Positions 34,804 through 43,500 of a stretch of 60,404 bases of DNA are shown piece after piece. Location of the stretch: the NCBI GenBank assembly GCA_026225555.1, contig JAMFSY010000097.1, forward strand, positions 1 through 60,404. The letters are read 5' to 3'. The notes beneath the pieces are model-generated. The model had not been told where the DNA came from and made no database searches. It saw nothing but the letters and a program-made list of their open reading frames with translations. How positions within the stretch are numbered: position 1 is the stretch's first letter; every line of letters starts with the position of its first letter. The translations under genes and the position numbers were made by a program. The stretch is from Methylacidiphilales bacterium. GTDB taxonomy: Bacteria; Verrucomicrobiota; Verrucomicrobiia; Methylacidiphilales; UBA1321.

Positions 34804-35706
34804 TCACCGGACACCGAGAACGCCCCGCTGCGAAGCCACCACTTTGGCCGCGGTTTTCACCGCGAAATCCAAGGCCGGGGCGAATTCCTTTTTCAAGACC
34901 AGAGCCGCGAGAAGCGCGCCATTGAAACTGTCGCCCGCGCCCACGGTGTTCACGGTTTTCACCCGGGACGCCGGGACCTTGTGCCATGCATCGAGGGATT
35001 CCGGCAGCCAGAGTGCTCCCTGTCTTCCGCGCTTCACCACGATATGACCGGGAAAATACTTCCGCAATTTTTGCAGGCCGAAGGACAAGTCGGTGGTGCG
35101 CGTCAGGGAGGTTAGTTCATGTTCATTGGTCAGGAGAAGATCGAGAGACGCCAGGGTTGGTTGGAGTTCTTTCAGGGACCAGATTTTTCCGAGAAAGGGG
35201 CCCGTGTCCATCACGGTAAAAACTCCCTGCCGTTTCAGCGCGCGGAAAAAACGCTCCAGTTGAGGAAGGGGAGGATGGGGCCAGCCGCAAACCAGAAAGT
35301 GTGTCAGTCCCGCGGGCAGGTCACGCCGTTTGGGCAAGGAGGGTGCATCGCCGGGATAGAAGAAAGTTGCCCGAGAATGGCGGGCATTCGCGGCGGTGAG
35401 ATTGATCGCCGTCCGCTGATTTTTTCCGGAGCGAAGGAAACGGCATCCCGCAGCCGTCATCCATCCCCGCGCCACGGCCCCGAACGGATCCTCTCCCAGG
35501 TTGGTTTGGAGATCGACCTGCGCGCCGCTGCACGCGGCGACATAAGCGGCATTGGCTCCGTTTCCTCCCAGCGTGACCAGCGGAGCATGGGTGAGCAGCA
35601 CCAGATTGTCCGACGTGAACTCACTATGCCGCGGCCACGCGGGCAGGCGGGGCGCCTGCGTGATGATGATGTCCAGCACCGTGCTGCCGACAACGACGAG
35701 GCTCAT
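34804..35706 (-). CDS. PfkB-family carbohydrate kinase
   Basis: 300 residues, cytoplasmic. Both PfkB signatures are present: VTLGGNGANAAYVAACSGA near residue 45 and NTVGAGDSFNGALLAAL near residue 246, the latter with the catalytic Asp and the anion hole. The family phosphorylates ribokinase- or fructokinase-type sugars, nucleosides and ketodeoxygluconate. The gene follows the ferritin-like gene by 25 bases, so they are probably co-transcribed, and it is convergent with the symporter gene. Specificity cannot be read. Confidence 0.9.
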   Translation of the reverse strand: MSLVVVGSTVLDIIITQAPRLPAWPRHSEFTSDNLVLLTHAPLVTLGGNGANAAYVAACSGAQVDLQTNLGEDPFGAVARGWMTAAGCRFLRSGKNQRTAINLTAANARHSRATFFYPGDAPSLPKRRDLPAGLTHFLVCGWPHPPLPQLERFFRALKRQGVFTVMDTGPFLGKIWSLKELQPTLASLDLLLTNEHELTSLTRTTDLSFGLQKLRKYFPGHIVVKRGRQGALWLPESLDAWHKVPASRVKTVNTVGAGDSFNGALLAALVLKKEFAPALDFAVKTAAKVVASQRGVLGVR

Positions 35707-35731
35707 TTTTTATTTCGAGGGAAAATGGTTT

Positions 35732-37096
35732 TCAATAGCCGCCGTCGGCCACGGGGGGAGCGGCGTCCGGTTCCTGGACCGGGTTGGGATCCTTGTCCTT
35801 CAGGAAGCGGGCGTAAAATTCGGGCCACCAATCACGGCCCGGCAAGCGGAGATCGTCATCTTTCATTTGATCATAGGACGGCCGGACGCGCTCATACGCG
35901 GCGTTCATCTCTTCGCGATTGCCATATTTCTGCTCGAGCCACCGTCGTCCGATCTGGGCATGAAGCACCTCATCGGCCCAATCGAAATCCTGGAAGATGG
36001 TCGCCCGTTCATCATGCCCCGCCTTGGCCAACGCGACCTCGGCCTGCTTGCCTGATTTGACCATGAGGCCCTGCTCGATTCCCCAAAGAAAAGCGTAGCG
36101 ATCCGCTGGTTCGAGCTTCGTGTTGGGATAATCCGCAAAGCCGACATGGGTTGGAATCTTGGTGAAGTCGATTCCTTGCGAAACGAACGCCACCTCGCCC
36201 AGCATGCAATGCCGCGTCTCGTCCCAAAGATGGCGGGCCAGTTCGTGATAAAACGTCCACGGCTGTCCCTTCCAATCGGTGATGACGGAGGCGATCAACT
36301 CGGAAACATGCATCTCATTGAGACGCACATTCATCATCCACCAGATCCGTTCATGCACGGGACTTTCGGGTGCGGGCACCACTCCGCGCGAATTCCAGAC
36401 CCGAGAAAAACGGGCATCCCGTCGCGGAGCCTGCGAAGGGGGAAAAAGAACCGCACGGCGAAGCGGTTGACCGGGATCGATGCGCAAGGCCGTGCCATCC
36501 GCCCCTCCGGCGGCGGCGAGATAAGCCTGCAAATGGGCTTCCCAGTCCTGCAATATCTTCGAGGCTGGCGCCAATGCGGCCAGAGCTTCCCGGCCCCAGG
36601 CGAGTTGTTCGGCTTTTTCCTCGAGCACGAAACGGAGCAGGCGCCGCGTGGGTTGATCCGCGATTGGATGAGCGGCTGCCCGCAAGGCTTCATACGAGGC
36701 CGCCAGGGCGGGCTTAAGGACGCCATAGATCCCGGTCAGGAATTCCGCGGTGGTCGCCGCCTTGCGCAATTCGCCGACGAAAGTTTCCAGCGCCGGATCG
36801 GGCACCTTATCGAGATTATGGGGAGGCGTTCGCATCTCGGTGATGCGGTTGCGAAACCAGGTGTTGTGCTCGGCGTCCTGCCAAAGATGAAGCGAGATGG
36901 CGCCCTTCACTTCCCATTCCGGCAATGAGTTGAAGTAGGCGGAGAGGAGAAAGAAACACTGGGTCTCCAGATAGACGTAACGGCGCAGCCGTTCCACGGT
37001 TGCATCCACTCCGAGACCGGGCAGAGCGGCCTCCGCATGCGTGGCCAGACCAGCCAGGGGAGGAGCGGAACGAAGGGATTCCTTTGAGATCGACAT
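35732..37096 (-). CDS. Ferritin-like di-metal protein of unknown function
   Basis: 454 residues from ATG 37096 (MSISKES...); the frame continues far upstream but only as the shadow of the AraC gene. Three helix motifs carry the carboxylate/His ligands of a ferritin-like di-iron site: HLWQDAEHNTWFRNR (residues ~75-90), HLWDETRHCMLGEV (~275-290) and DWADEVLHAQIGRRWL (~370-385). This recalls the DUF455/MiaE-like superfamily, which includes hydroxylases and oxidases. The start has no clear ribosome binding site. No known pathway matches; its partner is the PfkB kinase, and the AraC gene is divergent. Confidence 0.65.
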   Translation of the reverse strand: MSISKESLRSAPPLAGLATHAEAALPGLGVDATVERLRRYVYLETQCFFLLSAYFNSLPEWEVKGAISLHLWQDAEHNTWFRNRITEMRTPPHNLDKVPDPALETFVGELRKAATTAEFLTGIYGVLKPALAASYEALRAAAHPIADQPTRRLLRFVLEEKAEQLAWGREALAALAPASKILQDWEAHLQAYLAAAGGADGTALRIDPGQPLRRAVLFPPSQAPRRDARFSRVWNSRGVVPAPESPVHERIWWMMNVRLNEMHVSELIASVITDWKGQPWTFYHELARHLWDETRHCMLGEVAFVSQGIDFTKIPTHVGFADYPNTKLEPADRYAFLWGIEQGLMVKSGKQAEVALAKAGHDERATIFQDFDWADEVLHAQIGRRWLEQKYGNREEMNAAYERVRPSYDQMKDDDLRLPGRDWWPEFYARFLKDKDPNPVQEPDAAPPVADGGY

Positions 37097-37168
37097 AGGG
37101 ATATATTGGCATGACATGGGACAGTCGTCTTGGTATGCCTTGACATTATCTTGGGCTATATTGATTTT

Positions 37169-38059
37169 ATGGAAAAGAAGCTCTGGCGTCACCTGGTCCA
37201 GCCCGGGGAGTGGTATCACTTGGCGCGGTTTCGCTTTTTGCCCAACCGCAGGGCACTTCTTCATACGCACGATTTCCCGGAAATCTTCTGGATCGAAACC
37301 GGGCGTGCCCGTCATTCGATCAATGGCCAGGACAAACGACTGGATGCCGGAGACCTGATTTTCGTGCGCGCCGCGGATCGGCATGTCCTCGCTCCTGTGG
37401 ACGGCGACGGTTTTATCCTCGTCAATCTCGCCTTCTCTCCCCGGGTGCTGACTGATTTGGAGGCGCGTTTTGGGGATGATCTTACTCCCTTTCACGATTG
37501 CTCGGCGGAGCTTCCCATTCGCCGGCGCCTCTCGACGACGCAGGTGAAAATTCTCTCCACTGAGATTGTCGCCTTGGGAAGAGCCTCCGGACGGCGTCTT
37601 GCCCTGGAGAAGTTCTTGCTGGGACTCTACACCCTTTTCCAATCCGCTTCGGGCACGACGGCTGGATCGATGCCTGAGTGGCTGGCCTTCGCCTGCGAAC
37701 GCATCGAAGAAATCTCTTACTTCTCCGAAGGCTCCGCAGGTCTGGTGCGCGCCGCGCGGCGAAGTCCCGAGCATGTGGCCCGCGTCGTGCGCGCTCATTT
37801 TGGATGTACGCCGAGTGACTACGTGAACCGCGTCCGCATGGAGCACGCCGGCCGCGAACTCAAGTTGGGTTCCAAGCCGATCAGCGACATCGCCCTGGAA
37901 TGCGGCATCCAGGATCTCTCCCATTTTTATGCCTTGTTTCGTGCCGTCTTTGGACAAACTCCCCGGCATTATCGTTTGGGACATCAACTTTTATTGAGAC
38001 AAAACCGAAATAAACTCATGGGGGAGCCAGTTGTTTCGGCAAAATTTAGCAAAAAATAG
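37169..38059 (+). CDS. AraC-family transcriptional regulator
   Basis: 296 residues from the ATG at 37169. The N-terminal cupin sensor is clear (LLHTHDFPEIFWIETGRARHSINGQDKRLDAGD); the C-terminal HTH pair shows SAGLVRAARRSPEHVARVVRAHFGCTPSDYVNR and PISDIALECGIQDLSHFYALFRAVFGQTP. It probably controls the divergent ferritin-like/PfkB pair across a 72-base gap and may respond to a sugar. A TTGACA at 37140-37145 sits just before its start. Confidence 0.9.
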   Translation: MEKKLWRHLVQPGEWYHLARFRFLPNRRALLHTHDFPEIFWIETGRARHSINGQDKRLDAGDLIFVRAADRHVLAPVDGDGFILVNLAFSPRVLTDLEARFGDDLTPFHDCSAELPIRRRLSTTQVKILSTEIVALGRASGRRLALEKFLLGLYTLFQSASGTTAGSMPEWLAFACERIEEISYFSEGSAGLVRAARRSPEHVARVVRAHFGCTPSDYVNRVRMEHAGRELKLGSKPISDIALECGIQDLSHFYALFRAVFGQTPRHYRLGHQLLLRQNRNKLMGEPVVSAKFSKK

Positions 38060-38136
38060 GTTGAAGCTTTCACTTTTTTCATTACTTTGGCATACCCGGC
38101 TCAAAACCCACCCGGTCCACGAAAGAAGCTTAATCT

Positions 38137-38643
38137 ATGAAAATCGGAACTTTTATTTTGGCGGTCAGCACTTTCTGTCTTATCCCTTTGGCCGATATCC
38201 GGGCGGAAAGCATTTTCCAAAGCTTGGATGGTGCAGCCGCTTTTGCGCCGGATGGCGGCACGGCCTTGGCGAAGAATCTCACTGAAACGAAAGTCGTACC
38301 GGAGGGCGGCACTGTGGCGCGTACACTGGGATCCCTTCCGCAGTGGGGTTATATCGCCTTCTGGTTTGGGCAGCCGGCTCCGGCTGGGAAAGTCATCGTG
38401 CGATTCAAAGTTTACGTCGATGACAGTGACACGGCCGCTTTTGGCATCTACACCAAGTCAACGAGCGAACAGGTTTTAATCACCAAGCTCGAAATCCCAG
38501 CCGACGCCAAGAAAAATGCCTACGTCACAATCGATGTTCCCGTCGATTCCAAAGAGGACTGGAGCGGGTTGATCTTGAAGAAAATGGAGGCTTCCGACAA
38601 ACCCAGTCCCTGGATCGCTTCGGTCAGTACCGTTCTCCCTTAG
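38137..38643 (+). CDS. Secreted protein of unknown function
   Basis: 168 residues: a signal peptide (MKIGTFILAVSTFCLIPLADIRAE) and a single compact beta-rich domain with Val/Ile/Asp alternation (GKVIVRFKVYVDDSDTAAFGIYT). It resembles a small carbohydrate-binding or jelly-roll fold but carries no motif I can name. It follows the AraC gene by 77 bases and precedes the Verru_Chthon cassette by 255 bases. The rest is unknown. Confidence 0.6.
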   Translation: MKIGTFILAVSTFCLIPLADIRAESIFQSLDGAAAFAPDGGTALAKNLTETKVVPEGGTVARTLGSLPQWGYIAFWFGQPAPAGKVIVRFKVYVDDSDTAAFGIYTKSTSEQVLITKLEIPADAKKNAYVTIDVPVDSKEDWSGLILKKMEASDKPSPWIASVSTVLP

Positions 38644-38651
38644 GGGGAATA

Positions 38652-38677
38652 GGCGCTCCGGCTTTGACTGGAGCGCC
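38652..38677 (+). terminator. Hairpin after the small secreted protein
   Basis: GGCGCTCC (38652-38659) pairs with GGAGCGCC (38670-38677) across a 10-base loop. No T-run follows, so it may be a weak or rho-assisted end, or an mRNA-stabilising structure. Confidence 0.4.
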
Positions 38678-38798
38678 CCTCCCAATCGAGGATGATTGTG
38701 GCTGGCCGGTTTCCTCAATCTGGAGCCCCAAAAGCCTCGTCGTACCGCGTCAGTTTTAGCAAATTCTGCGGATTTAAGATAAAAATAGAAATTGTTTT

Positions 38799-38813
38799 TG
38801 CCATTAAAAGGCA
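38799..38813. promoter_or_regulatory. Operator-like palindrome TGCC-N7-GGCA
   Basis: Perfect 4-bp ends around an AT-rich centre, four bases before the TTTGC...GCAAA site. Similar GGCA/TGCC ends occur in the LacI-LacI divergent region (53185-53202). Confidence 0.35.
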
Positions 38814-38817
38814 TTTA

Positions 38818-38835
38818 TTTGCGATAAATTGCAAA
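38818..38835. promoter_or_regulatory. LacI-type operator-like palindrome before the Verru_Chthon cassette
   Basis: An 18-bp near-perfect palindrome TTTGCGATAAATTGCAAA, about 65 bp before the first cassette gene, in a strongly AT-rich stretch. Its complement TTTGCAATTTATCGCAAA is closely matched by AAAGCAATTTATGGCAAA at 53175-53192 between the two LacI genes. Confidence 0.55.
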
Positions 38836-38898
38836 TAATCTTTTACTTTAAACGGAATTCTGCCAATATTTGCTTTATAGGCGACAAGTGAAAGCAAG

Positions 38899-39450
38899 AT
38901 GAAAATCTATCATTTTTCCTTCCCCCCAGCGGCCTTCTTGCGCCTCGGATGCAAGTATAGGCCGACTTGCGCGGGCTTTAGTTTGGTGGAGGTCACGCTG
39001 GCCTTGGGCATCGTGGCGTTTTCTCTCCTCACCCTGGTTGGATTAATCCCGATGGGCCTGACGACCTTTCACAAGGCAATCAACACCTCGGTCAGTTCCC
39101 AAATCGTCCAGCAAGTGGTGACCGATGTGCAGCAGACGGACTTCAGCCAGTTCACCGTGCAGAATCCTCTGCGCTATTTCGATGACCAGGGGAACCAGAT
39201 CGGGACCGTGGCCAATCCGCCTTCCAACGGTCTCGCGGGCATGGTCTATCAGGTCAACGTGATCGTCAACGCGCCCACGCAGGTGCCCGGTGGCAGTTCT
39301 TCTTCCAACCTTGCTTCGGTGATTATCGAAATCGTGAGCAATCCGGGAAATCAGGCGCTGACGTATGACTCCGGCCATAGCGTCAAGCAGGACCCTTCCC
39401 ATGGTATTTTCGTCTCGCGGTATTCGGCATTCGTGGCGAAAAACCAGTGA
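38899..39450 (+). CDS. Verru_Chthon cassette protein B (pseudopilin-like)
   Basis: 183 residues. A prepilin-type methylation/cleavage motif (CAGFSLVEVTLALGIVAFSLLTLVG) sits near residue 25 after a short basic leader, followed by the single N-terminal helix of type IV pilin-like proteins and a beta-rich globular part (residues 60-183). The four-gene layout with C, A and D immediately after is the Verru_Chthon cassette. As a minor pseudopilin it would be cleaved by a prepilin peptidase and inserted in the inner membrane. The exact role is unknown. Confidence 0.85.
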   Translation: MKIYHFSFPPAAFLRLGCKYRPTCAGFSLVEVTLALGIVAFSLLTLVGLIPMGLTTFHKAINTSVSSQIVQQVVTDVQQTDFSQFTVQNPLRYFDDQGNQIGTVANPPSNGLAGMVYQVNVIVNAPTQVPGGSSSSNLASVIIEIVSNPGNQALTYDSGHSVKQDPSHGIFVSRYSAFVAKNQ

Positions 39451-40517
39451 AAAAAATCGTTTGGAGCCGCTCGCGAGGACGCGACGCCTTCACCTTGGTG
39501 GAGATGATGGCTTCAATCGTCGTGTTGTTGTTGATCATGGCTATCGTTCTTTCGGTCACCACCCAAACAGGTGCCTTATTTCGCACGACCACGGCGAAAA
39601 TCGAGGAATTCCGCAGCGCCCGCGACGCTTTTGAAGCCATGACGCGACGCTTGGGCCAGGCGACCCTGAACACCTACTGGGACTATGATAACCCCACGGC
39701 GCCGACGCGTTATATCCGCCAGTCCGAACTCCGTTTTATCAGCGGGAATACGGTGGCGCTGGCCGGCACGCCCGCGGCTCCGCGGCAGTGGCCCACCCAC
39801 GGAGTCTTTTTTCAGGCCCCGCTGGGATTCAGCCAGGACGCCACCACATACGGATTGGAAAACCTGCTCAACACTTGGGGCTATTTTGTCGAGTTCGGCG
39901 ATGATTCCGCGCAAAGGCCGTCGATTGTCACCACGCAAATCGCGCCGCTGCATTATCGCTACCGCCTCTGCGAACTCATGCAGCCGACGAACTCTCTTTC
40001 GATTTACAGTTATACCTCGGGGATCACCGGCGGCGTGGCCAACAATCTCAGCTATACGGGCCGGGATTGGTTTTCCATCGCCATGAATCTTCCCGATACC
40101 GCGACCAATCCTCCACGCCCGGTGCATGTGCTCGCGGAGAACGTCATCGCGCTGGTCATCCTGCCGAGGCTCTCCCAAACGAAGGACCCGACCGGCACCC
40201 TGCTCGCGCCGCAATATACTTACGACTCGACCGCGACGAATAGCAATCCGGACATCAACCCCAAAAACCAGCTCCCGCCTCTGCTGCAGGTCACCATGGT
40301 CGCGATTGGTGAAGCCTCCGCCGCGCGCCTCGCGCAAGGACAGGGCTCGACCATGCCCGATCTCGGCTTGGGTTCGCTCTTCGCCAATGCCAGCCAGATG
40401 GAATCCGATCTCAACACGCTGCAACAGACCCTAACCAATCGGCACATCACCTTTCGTGTCTTCTCGACCGATGTCGCCATCAAGGGCGCGCAGTGGAGTC
40501 GCGACGAGGTCAAATAA
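39447..40517 (+). CDS. Verru_Chthon cassette protein C (pseudopilin-like)
   Basis: 356 residues from a GTG that overlaps B's stop as GTGA. The prepilin motif is DAFTLVEMMASIVVLLLIMAIVLSV; the remaining ~320 residues form a long globular part reminiscent of GspJ-type minor pseudopilins (RLGQATLNTYWDYDN is a GspJ-like segment). Larger than ordinary minor pseudopilins (about 200). Between B and A in one operon with overlaps or a 6-base gap. Confidence 0.85.
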   Translation: MKKIVWSRSRGRDAFTLVEMMASIVVLLLIMAIVLSVTTQTGALFRTTTAKIEEFRSARDAFEAMTRRLGQATLNTYWDYDNPTAPTRYIRQSELRFISGNTVALAGTPAAPRQWPTHGVFFQAPLGFSQDATTYGLENLLNTWGYFVEFGDDSAQRPSIVTTQIAPLHYRYRLCELMQPTNSLSIYSYTSGITGGVANNLSYTGRDWFSIAMNLPDTATNPPRPVHVLAENVIALVILPRLSQTKDPTGTLLAPQYTYDSTATNSNPDINPKNQLPPLLQVTMVAIGEASAARLAQGQGSTMPDLGLGSLFANASQMESDLNTLQQTLTNRHITFRVFSTDVAIKGAQWSRDEVK

Positions 40518-40523
40518 AGGCTT

Positions 40524-43500
40524 ATGAACCCGATGAAGGACTCTCTTTCCCTATCGCGGCCACCTGCATCATCGGAAGCAAATCCGCGCCGGGTGCCGGG
40601 GAAAATCGGCCTGAACGAAGGCGCAGGTCTCCGCTCCCGCCGCAGTAGCGCCCTCCTGCTGGTTCTCGGCATGATCGTGCTGCTCTCGGCATTGGTCCTC
40701 GCCTTTCTCGGCAGCGTCAGCACAGAACTGACCACCTCACAGACGTACGCCAATGGCGCCACAGTCAAGCAACTCGCGGATTCGGCCGTGCAAGTGGCGA
40801 TTTCTCAAATCGTGAGCGCGACGGGCAACACCAACTCGACACTCGCCTGGGCGTCCCAGCCCGGAATGATCCGCACCTACGATACGAGCGGCAAACCGGC
40901 CCTGTACTATAAGCTCTACTCCTCGGCCTCGATGATCACGAACGGAGCCGCCTTTTCCACAGCGGCGGAAGCCCCGCCGGTTGATTGGGATTCGGCGAAT
41001 AATGCCGGTCTCTACACCGATCTCAATAGCTCGGTAACCAGCGGCGGCACCAACTATTTCCCCATCATCGATCCGCGGGCGCTTTCCACCAATGCGGCCG
41101 GCAGCATCGAGGGCTTCAACTATACCAGTGCAGTGGACCAGGTCGCGCTTCCCTCCGCCGGACCGGCCAATCAGCGCCTGCCCATGCCGGTTCTCTGGCT
41201 CTACGTCCTTCAAAATGGCGCGTTGGCGACGCCGCTCTCGGGCCAGGGCGGCAAGGTCACCTTCGACACGAGCGATCCGACCAAGGTGCCCTCCGCTACG
41301 AACTCCATCGTCGGCCGGGTCTCCTTCTGGACCGACGATGAGACTTGCAAGGTCAACATTAACACCGCTTCCGAGGGAACTTTTTGGGATCGCCCGTGGG
41401 CCAATACCACGACGGAACAGAATTTCTCCACCGCCATCCCCGTACAGAACGAGTTTCAACGTTATCCCGGGCATCCTGCCAAGACCAGCTTGAGCAGCGT
41501 CTTCGGCCCTCTCGGATTTCCGTCACCCTGGCCCAACTCAGCGTGGTATTTGGGAAACGCCAGTCAAGCGACCTCTACGAGCGAACTTGCCGCTTATTAT
41601 GGGTTCACCCCCCGCATCGCTGATGGCGGTACCGAAGGTGGCAGCGTCAACGAGGTTAGTGGCTCGATCGCCCCCAATGGCATCACCCTGGATGGGGATC
41701 GCCTGTATGCCTCCACCGATGAAATGTTATATAACCCGGCACGCACGGCGAACATTCAGAATGGTATTTCCATGAGCAATGCGGTCTTGGAAAAAGCGAA
41801 GTTTTTCATCACTGCGCACAGCCGCGCGCCGGAACTCAACCTTTTCGGCAAGCCACGCATGACTCTCTGGCCACTTCAACTCGATACCACCAAGAGAAAC
41901 GCCAAGGACGCCCTGATTGCCTTTTGCTCGACCATCGGCGGCGAGCCTTACTATTTTCAGCGGTCCACCACGTACACGGCACCCGCAACACCGGGAGGAG
42001 GCTCTCCCAACTCCAGCAGCCAGTCAGCGACCCTCGATTGGACCGGCGTCCAACGAAACCAAGATCTTTACTCCTATCTTGATCAGGTCACCCAGTTGCC
42101 GATCCCGGGCTTTGGTGGAGGTTTTTCCAGTAAATATACTACCAACGTCCGTCGTCAGATCCTCACCGAAATGTTCGACATGATTCGCAGCGGTGTGAAT
42201 GCCTACAGCACGGCCCTTTCACCCCAGTATAATTATGCGCCCAGCTATCTCGATTCCGGGGAAGGACAGGTCGTCCCGCTCGCGCCGGCGAGCGGCATAG
42301 CTTCCGGGACCCATGGCTTTGGTCGCTTTATTACCCTATCGGGTGCGGCCATCGTCTTTTACCGCAGCAACGCGGCCATCTACACGCAGACCGGCGGATC
42401 GACCGGCCCAGTAAAGATAGACCCAAGTCAGGTCACGCCGACTAATCCCGATGGCGTGGTCGTCTCACCCGCCCAAATTGGAGCCACCCTCATCCTGAAC
42501 CCGGTCACGATTTCTCCTGGTTTTCCTCCCTGGAGCCCGAATGTCCAGTACGTCGTCACCGGCCTCGATAAATTCAAGATCAATAGCGCCCACATGGTCG
42601 GAGGCCCTCTTTCTCTGGGCTTCACGTCGCCGCTTAAGAATACGGTGACGTCCCGGGCCGACTATTCCGGCACGGCCAATTGTTCCGCTTTCTTCAACAT
42701 CGTACCTTCCTTTCGCTACTCCGGTGGCCCTTCGGGAGATACCAAGAAATCGCTGGGCATTACCGATCCCATTAAACAATACCCCTTCACGGTTCCCATC
42801 ACGCTGACAGGTGGCGTGCAAATTGGCTCCGTCGGTGGCTTGAGCGACACCACTTTCGATTTTAACGCCGATTCACCGTCAGGTCATTCCATTACGATCC
42901 AGATCTTTTCCGGGTCGGATGGTAGCCCCACCTCGACGGCCGTGCCCGGCACCACGCCGATCCAGACGATTACGATAAATTTCCCCAAGATCGTTGGCCT
43001 TCCCATCCCCACGACAACACCGGCCACGACAGATACAGGCTTTGGAACTTATCAATACTTCAGCCGGGCCAACGATGGCGGCCCGAATACCCTCCTGACC
43101 AAATTCTGGCGGACACAAGGCTTGGTCTATTATAATGCGGCCTCTATTAACGTGGGCACACACCCCTACTGGGTTCAGGATGTTGTGCGCGGAGTCGAGG
43201 CCGACGCCACGGGCCCGGCCCAGGGAGATTTCCGCATTTATGCCGCGCTGAACAGCGTGCCAGCCAACTACTTTACCACCTCTCCGGGCTACGACAGTGC
43301 CACTCCTCCCGGCGGTACGCCTACGGGTGGCATGCAAAAATACTCCAACGCTCAGACACTGCGGGATCAAGGGATTACTAATGACGGCGGGCCCGCTTCG
43401 TTTGGTTGGGACGCAAGCGTTCCGGGGGGATATTATCCCCACTATCCAATTTTTGGAGGCGGCTCCGCTAATTCAAAAAATCAACAGTTGATCTCCAGCT

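Noticed and set aside
37097..37987. Long minus-strand open frame extending the ferritin-like gene upstream by 297 codons
   Set aside because: It lies opposite the AraC gene, whose HTH and cupin motifs are clear, and its composition is that of a shadow frame.
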